A model generated the notes under the pieces. The model worked only from the letters and a program-made list of their open reading frames with translations, was not told the DNA's origin and did not search any database. From assembly GCA_012931725.1 (NCBI GenBank), contig CM022944.1:31501641-31565640 (forward strand): a stretch of DNA of 64,000 bases, in the 5' to 3' direction. Below, piece by piece: positions 58,821 to 64,000 of the stretch. Made by a program: the position numbers and the translations under genes. The DNA comes from Litsea cubeba (taxonomy: Eukaryota > Streptophyta > Magnoliopsida > Laurales > Lauraceae). Every line of letters begins with the position of its first letter. Positions within the stretch are counted from its first letter, which is position 1.

Positions 58821-59559
58821 ATACATTGACATTTCCCAGATTTGTACCCTTTTATGATTTGATCATGTGTGGGCCCCGTTGACCTTTCATTTGGACTATT
58901 TGGGATACGCTATACGCGAGTCAAGGGCCGGGCTTAACCTTGACCCGTGTAGCCATCTAAGTAGGGTCTTGGGTTGTAAAACGGAACCTGATTCAAGGGT
59001 TATGGATGTCTTATGATGCTAAATACCTACAGGAGCACCAAGGATACTTAATAAGCATCTGGGACTCCGTGATCACTGTCTTAGGAGAAGTGGGACCTTG
59101 GACCTGAATAGAGGGGCAGCAATCATCGATGGATTTGGGATGTGTGGTATCTATGTTGATGAAACGGACACTAAGGCTGGCTGGTAGATCCGAACCTTGG
59201 ATGTAGGCCTTGAGAGATACTATAAATTAGGGCATTGTACTTAGGCTCTGATCCATGATCACGGTCCGTATTGGATGAGATGTCAGGACATGGCACTTGA
59301 AGTCCTGACCGATAATATTGGGAACTTAACGATAGATACTAATAAACGGACTGTATATTGAGATAATACTAATTAAGCGTATAGAGAAGCGGAGTTTACA
59401 AGGGTATGCACTATTAACTGTTGGGAACCACAAGGATGGACTAGCTATACCCGAACTCCGTGTCTCGTACCCTTGACTATTATCATCTCATATTAAGGAT
59501 AATAAGGCTATCTAGTTCGGAGTACCCCCACCTAGTGATCTGTAGATTTGTGGTTGTAC

Positions 59560-59850
59560 GATTAGTCTGCCGAGGGTTATGATGCCGGCATGGACATTGA
59601 TATTGATTAGTCTGCCGAGGGTTATGATGCCGGCATGGACTTTGATATTGTGATGTGATTGACACAGTAGGTACCAGGTGTGGGTGGGGTACTGAGACCG
59701 CCGGCGCTCGGACCGGGTGTATGGATGGACGGTGATATTGATCTAGCACGTAAGTCCAATGACTGGGACTTGGCCGTGGCTATGGATATTGTTGGTTGAG
59801 ATAGCACGTAAGACCAATGGCTGTGACTTGGCTGTAGCTATGGACATTGA
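59560..59850. repeat. Two short tandem duplications in the solo LTR
   Basis: GATTAGTCTGCCGAGGGTTA..GCCGGCATGGAC is present twice (period about 47, near 59558 and 59605). TAGCACGTAAG..CCAATG is present twice (period about 59, near 59744 and 59803). Confidence 0.85.
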
Positions 59851-60812
59851 TGGATTCTTGTACGCTCTTATTCGACGTGACGACAACTGTGGGTGGCTAT
59901 GACCCCCATGGTTGGTGTCAATCGACAGTTGTTGGGACGATGACGATGGGCTGGCTCTGACCCCCATGTCCTTTGTACTTCAACTGTGGACGTACCTTTG
60001 TGTGCTTCTATGTATGTATATTGGATGTATGAATATTATATATTATGGATATCATTGTTTATTGCCTTTAACTGCCGCCGTTGATACGGTTGGATCTGGA
60101 TGCGATGGATACGACTTTGGTAATGTCACTTCCTCTGTTTACTTCTGCTACTGATGACTCTGATGTGCTTGTGTGGTTTATCTGATGTTTTGATGGCTTC
60201 TCTTATCTACTTGTTATGTTGTATCAAACATCTGTTATATCAATATCTCGATTATCGTTCATGCACTACACTCTACACTGTTTTATGTTGCACTCTGATA
60301 TTTTATATTATTATCGAGATACTAATCATGCAGGTACAGCTGGGATTAGGTATGGTCTTCTTCCCTATCTAATGATATAATGTATTGCCATCTAAACATG
60401 CCTATTTGCCTGGCTCATCGAGCCTGACCCAATCCTTGGTGTTTTCAGGTATCTTCTCTTCCGCTTTCTTGATTTGGTGGTTTGTTTGGCGACTGATCCG
60501 TTGCCGCAGGGTTCAGAGAATGATGCATTTGGTGCATCGTGAGGCGTCTATCATATAGATCTCTATTCTTTCCTTTTCTTGTAGCTGGCCGTGTTGGCCT
60601 AGGACTGAATAGTTAGTTTAATTATGGAAAGTACCTTGTAATCTTTTAAAGTGAAACAAAATTTTAGGGCCTTGTCCATTTACCTGCTCATATGAGATTC
60701 ACACTTGATTATATTATTGGATTTTCCGCATCTCTTAGGTACTTTCTCGTAGCGCCCCGAGATTCGAGGCGCCCGGATTTTGGGGCGTTACAGCCCTGTT
60801 TTTCAAAAACCA

Positions 60813-60935
60813 CAGCCATTGTGAGATCAGATCTGCAACATACAGTGGCCCATAATGAGATCAGATCTGCAACAGACAATGGCCCATAGTGAGATCAGAT
60901 TTGCAACAATTAGTGTCCCATCGTGAGTTTTCTTC
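60813..60935. repeat. 34-bp tandem repeat next to the solo LTR
   Basis: GAGATCAGATCTGCAACA starts at 60823, 60857 and 60891, with a decayed further unit. It begins within 20 bp of the LTR insertion site. Confidence 0.88.
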
Positions 60936-61696
60936 CTTTTTTAATGATTTCCATCTCTTCATTGACGATCTGCAACAGTTAGTGACCAACTCCCTTATTA
61001 ATGACTTATGCTTCTTGCGAGCTTTATTGAAGAAGAAAGGTCTCCTTGTAAATTAGGTTTAGATTTTAACAAAGGTCTCCTTGTAAATTAGGTTTAGATT
61101 TTAACACATGGGTTTTGGTTAATGGGCATCGAGAAAGTTTTGATTGATATGGTGAAGGTGTGAAGACATATCCCTCGATACTTGGTTCTTAGCTTTGGAC
61201 TTGGTAGAACTTATACCTCACAACATCATTTTCTAAGCTACAGGATCATCCACAAAGTGGGTCATCGTGAAAAATCAGTTCCAATTTTCTGATGCAAGAC
61301 CTCATTGTAGAAAGTGATAACCACATTTGATACCAGTGGATGAAAATAACATGAATGCGGGAACCTGCTACTGGTTATATGATTTCATGCATTACAAAAT
61401 CTATGATCTCTATATTATGGTCACTATGTTTTTAGGCTGCATTTTCTTCTTTCCTTTTCAAACATGGATTTCAGCTATTGTTCATAAGAAATAGTCTGAA
61501 AATTACCACTCTGCATTTTGTTCTTTAATGGTGAAAATTCCCACTGAATTGTTTTTTGAAGAAAATCTAAGATATTCTAGATTTTATACTGTACTCTTTG
61601 ATTAGAATCAATTCCTTTCACGTCTGATTCATCTTCATTTTCCTTCAAACCATGACCTTCCATTCCATCCTACCTTTATGATTAAATTTATTTTTG
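60936..61696. other. Unassigned spacer
   Basis: A 35-40-bp duplication (AAAGGTCTCCTTGTAAATTA) lies at 61036-61105. No gene recognised. Confidence 0.4.
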
Positions 61697-62439
61697 TTAG
61701 GTAGCGTTTGGTTCGCTAGAATGGTTTTAGGCAGGAATGGAATTGAGAGTGGAATGAGTCTAGAATGGAATCTGGAATGGAATGAGGCAAGAATGGTCAT
61801 TTACATTCCAACATTTTGTTAGACTGAAGAATCAATCCAGTAATGGAATTCTTATTCCTGTTCTTGCGTTTGGTACGCTGGAATGATGCCAGGAATGGAA
61901 TAAAATTTACATAAGACGGACCAAAATACCCTCCTCCTCCACCTCCCCCCTCCCAGTCGCCAGCTAGGAAGGAGACCAGGCCTCCCTCCGCCCCCCCTCT
62001 CTTCCTCCCTCCGCCCCCACCCTACGCAGACCACCATCTTCCTCTCCCAGGCGCGGAGCACCCATCTCTCTCCAGAACTCATCCCCCTCTCCCTCTCATC
62101 ATCTCTGTCTCACAGCCCCCTGCACAGATCCATCACCAAGGCGACCTCCATTCTCTCTGTGCAGATCCATCTCAGCCCTCTCCAAACCCATTCTCTCTGC
62201 ACAGATCCATCCATCGCCAGACTCACCTCAGCCCTCTCCTCCTCTCCCAGGCAACCCATAATCTCCATCCTCCCTCTCCATCTCTCCCGTCACCGGACTG
62301 TGTGCAGGAACGTCCTGGACGCCACCACCTCATCTTCCTCATTTGCAAGCCGCTCCGCGCACAGAGCCATGCTCCACCTCGTGTGGGTCGCGTCTCCCCC
62401 TCGTCCACATGGTCGGAGGCATCACCGGCCTCTGCGGAG

Positions 62440-62596
62440 GCCTCATCGAGATCTCGCTGTCAAGTCCCCTCACTGAGATCTTGGAAGCGCAGGGGTTAAG
62501 GTCAAGCCCTTGGAAGCGCATTTTGGCGAACAGGTGGAGGGCGATGTCAAGCTAGCCAACGACGGCATAGCCCAAGACGAGGGTGTCGTCATGGGA
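62440..62596 (-). pseudogene. PPR protein fragment inside the PIF-like element
   Basis: The minus strand reads HDDTLVLGYAVVG, a stop, then LDIALHLFAKMRFQGLDLN and KISVRGLDSEI. The helix pattern (ALHLFAKMRFQGLDLN) fits a pentatricopeptide repeat, and the wording recalls a particular plant P-class PPR protein of the At1g71210 type. The stop and a likely internal deletion make it a nonfunctional captured piece. Confidence 0.5.
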
Positions 62597-62859
62597 GGCC
62601 AGGAAGGAGACAACAGAGGGGCCTACGAGAGAGGGAGGGAGGAAAAGAGAGAACAGAGGGGGAGAGAGAGGGGAGGAGGAAGAAGAAAAAAAAAAAGAGA
62701 AAAAGGAATGTGGATGAGGGAGGAAGAGGGGTGGGGGCGGGGGGAGGCCGGTCAGGGCTGCCACCGGGACCTTCCGGCTGGTCTATTTCCCAACCGACGA
62801 CTAGGAGGAGGAGGGTGGAGGGCATTTTGGTCTCAAGAAAATTTTATAAAGGAATGGAT

Positions 62860-62945
62860 GGCCATTCCTCTACCTCCCCAGTGGAATGGCCATTCCTCTA
62901 CCTCCCCAGTGGAATGGCCATTCCTCTACATAAAGGAATGGTGAT
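62860..62945. repeat. 35-bp tandem repeat with GGAATGGCCATTCC palindrome
   Basis: GGCCATTCCTCTACCTCCCC..AGTGGAAT repeats two and a half times near the right end of the PIF-like element. Each unit contains the palindrome GGAATGGCCATTCC. Confidence 0.85.
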
Positions 62946-63199
62946 TCCGGAAGTAATGGTCATTCCGCCACTTTTTTGCTAACCAAACGCTGTAATGATC
63001 ATTCCGTTAGAATGACCATTCCATTCTGACATTCATTACAGCGAACCAAACGCTACCTTAGTTTATTAATTCCATGCCTTATTGTGACAATTTTCTTTTA
63101 TCTTGCAGTAAATTAACTTTTTCTCGTGTTATTCGTCTTCTTGCTTTCGCTCATATTATTCATCTTCTGTTTGCAGTGAAAATGTATGTAAGAAAAAAG

Positions 63200-63894
63200 A
63201 GGTTGTGGTTAGTTGATGCAAGCCAGACCCATGGTCTGCCAGCTAATTGGGCCCAGTCCACAAGCCCAATAGGCCATTCATTTAGTTAAGAGTTTTAATT
63301 AGTAAAGAGTCTTATTTAGAGAGTTGTTATTTATTTAGAAGTCATTAAAATTAGGAGTTTTATTTTATTTGGATTGTAACCAAGTTTAGTTTCCTTCTAT
63401 TGTTTAGGAAAGCAGAGTCCTATTAGAAAAGGGGTTGTCCAACCCTTCTTATAAATATGTAATCTCTCTATTAGGAGAGCAGTTCATCATTATTCAATAA
63501 TAAAGATCGGTTGGTTTGTTCGGTTTTCTCTTTATCTTCAATGGAAGATTGTTATTGAGTTCCCAAAGGAATTCGGTCAATTCCCATATGCGGAGTTGGT
63601 CTTCACTCGAATCCCTCTATATCTTCAACCCTTCTATAAATATGTGATCCTTCTATTAGGAGAGTAGTTCATCACTATTCAATAATAAAGATTGGTTGGT
63701 TTGTTTGGTTTTCTCTTTATCTTCAATGGAAGATTGTTATTGAGTTCCTAGAGGAATTCGGTCAATTCCCATCTGCGGAGTTGGTCTTCACTCGAATCCG
63801 TCCAAGATTTGGCAAACTCTCTCGCACGGTTTGTCTACACCCATTTCATCACCGCTTGTGGACCCAGGCTGAGTCATCACCGCTTGTGGATCTC
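63200..63894 (+). mobile_element. 5' LTR/leader of a retroelement running off the window
   Basis: TATA boxes (ATAAATATGT) at about 63451 and 63637 belong to two tandem copies (63440-63613 and 63627-63800) containing TTCAATAATAAAGAT and TCTTTATCTTCAATGGAAGA. TCATCACCGCTTGTGGA is then duplicated just before an ATG. This looks like a promoter-bearing LTR with an internally duplicated U3/R part. Confidence 0.6.
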
Positions 63895-64000
63895 ATGGAA
63901 AATTTGGAACAAGTGCAAGATGATCAAGTTTGTGTTCCTCAAGAGCCACAAAGCGTAGAAGAAGAACAAGGAGAAGCAACCATTGAAGACTTTGACCAGG
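63895..64000 (+). CDS. Start of an open frame (gag-like), partial
   Basis: The ATG at 63895 opens a frame (MENLEQVQDDQVCVPQEPQS...) of 35 residues that is still open at the window edge. It is Glu/Gln-rich. Its place right after the LTR-like leader suggests gag or an equivalent first protein, but there is too little sequence to identify it. Confidence 0.4.
   Translation, partial: MENLEQVQDDQVCVPQEPQSVEEEQGEATIEDFDQ

Larger units (their letters stand above)
56762..60792 (+). mobile_element. 4.0-kb solo LTR (TG...CA)
   Basis: The sequence begins TGTGAGGACCCGTCC and ends TTTTGGGGCGTTACA, with a perfect 5-bp target duplication outside. No internal coding domain flanks it, so it is a solo LTR left by recombination. 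The first 1.2 kb is a polypyrimidine tract. Landmarks include GGCAAGTAGACATG near 58113, a 20-bp minisatellite, paired duplications at 59560-59640 and 59750-59850, and a GC-rich end. The TGTRAGG..CCGTCC start and AAGTAGACATG are shared with the palindrome arms at 45503, so the two are related families. Orientation is taken from the CT-rich 5' part. Ty3/gypsy origin is likely. Confidence 0.85.
56757..60797. repeat. 5-bp target duplication of solo LTR
   Basis: GCCCT at 56757-56761 and 60793-60797, directly outside the TG and CA termini. Confidence 0.9.
61700..63057. mobile_element. PIF/Harbinger-like element, 1358 bp, with captured sequence
   Basis: TTA lies at 61697-61699 and 63058-63060. The element begins GGTAGCGTTTGGTTCGCT and its inverse end is the same 18 bases. 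The 3-bp TTA duplication and GGT..GTTTGG termini fit PIF/Harbinger. Subterminal parts repeat GGAATGG and CCATTCC words. The interior (61930-62820) is far more GC-rich than the surroundings and includes a PPR-like fragment, so gene capture is likely. No transposase is present. Confidence 0.85.

Noticed and set aside
58471..58882. Repetitive RAQCLVGRTQ frames
   Set aside because: Translation of the minisatellite inside the solo LTR.

Overview
The window is nuclear DNA of a large-genome flowering plant. Exons are sparse, introns exceed 10 kb, the sequence is AT-rich, and almost every class of plant transposon is present. Long TE-filled introns would fit a magnoliid or another large-genome angiosperm, but that placement is inference. 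I see no bacterial or organellar gene order.

Two ordinary host genes are supported, and they face each other. Gene A (+, 24558-38971, three exons, 178 aa) encodes a short, probably mitochondrial protein with only the nucleotide-binding half of an MDR/enoyl-reductase-type enzyme. Its introns are 3.5 and 10.4 kb. Gene B (-, 55209-43950, two exons, 129 aa) encodes a small, probably mitochondrial, basic plant protein and has a 10.9-kb intron. Everything else recognised is mobile or repetitive DNA, much of it inside these introns.

Layout: 1-1875, promoter/LTR-like sequence and short duplications. 1885-8716, a complete 6.8-kb Mutator-like element (MULE) with TIRs and a 9-bp target duplication. It carries a plant mobile domain (PMD) gene facing a FAR1/MULE/SWIM/OTU transposase gene, both decayed, plus three arrays of one 33-bp GCACGG/CCGTGC repeat. 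9580-10500, a decayed pararetrovirus-like reverse transcriptase. 12531-15004, a nested inverted-repeat element carrying GGGGATATCCCC palindromes. 15819-17933, a MULE-like element filled with a satellite. 18524-22045, a Ty1/copia relic (-). 22128-23917, an RTE tail, three foldback elements and a SINE with target duplication. 24558-38971, gene A, with a TIR element, an RTE LINE, copia fragments and a perfect 43-bp hairpin in its introns. 39222-43949, intergenic, with a Helitron, a hAT MITE and a second SINE. 43950-55209, gene B, whose intron holds a 5.9-kb palindromic LTR element, a smaller inverted LTR-like pair and a second RTE LINE. 55500-56300, RNase H and leader remnants. 56762-60792, a 4.0-kb solo LTR with perfect target duplication. 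61700-63057, a PIF/Harbinger-like element that seems to carry a PPR gene fragment. 63200-64000, the 5' end of another retroelement running off the window.

The most unusual structures are the three phased 33-bp arrays in the noncoding intervals of the MULE, and the 5.9-kb inverted-LTR structure flanked by a near-perfect 5-bp target duplication. Boundaries supported by target duplications and TIRs are firm. Family names for decayed coding pieces come from motif recognition only.
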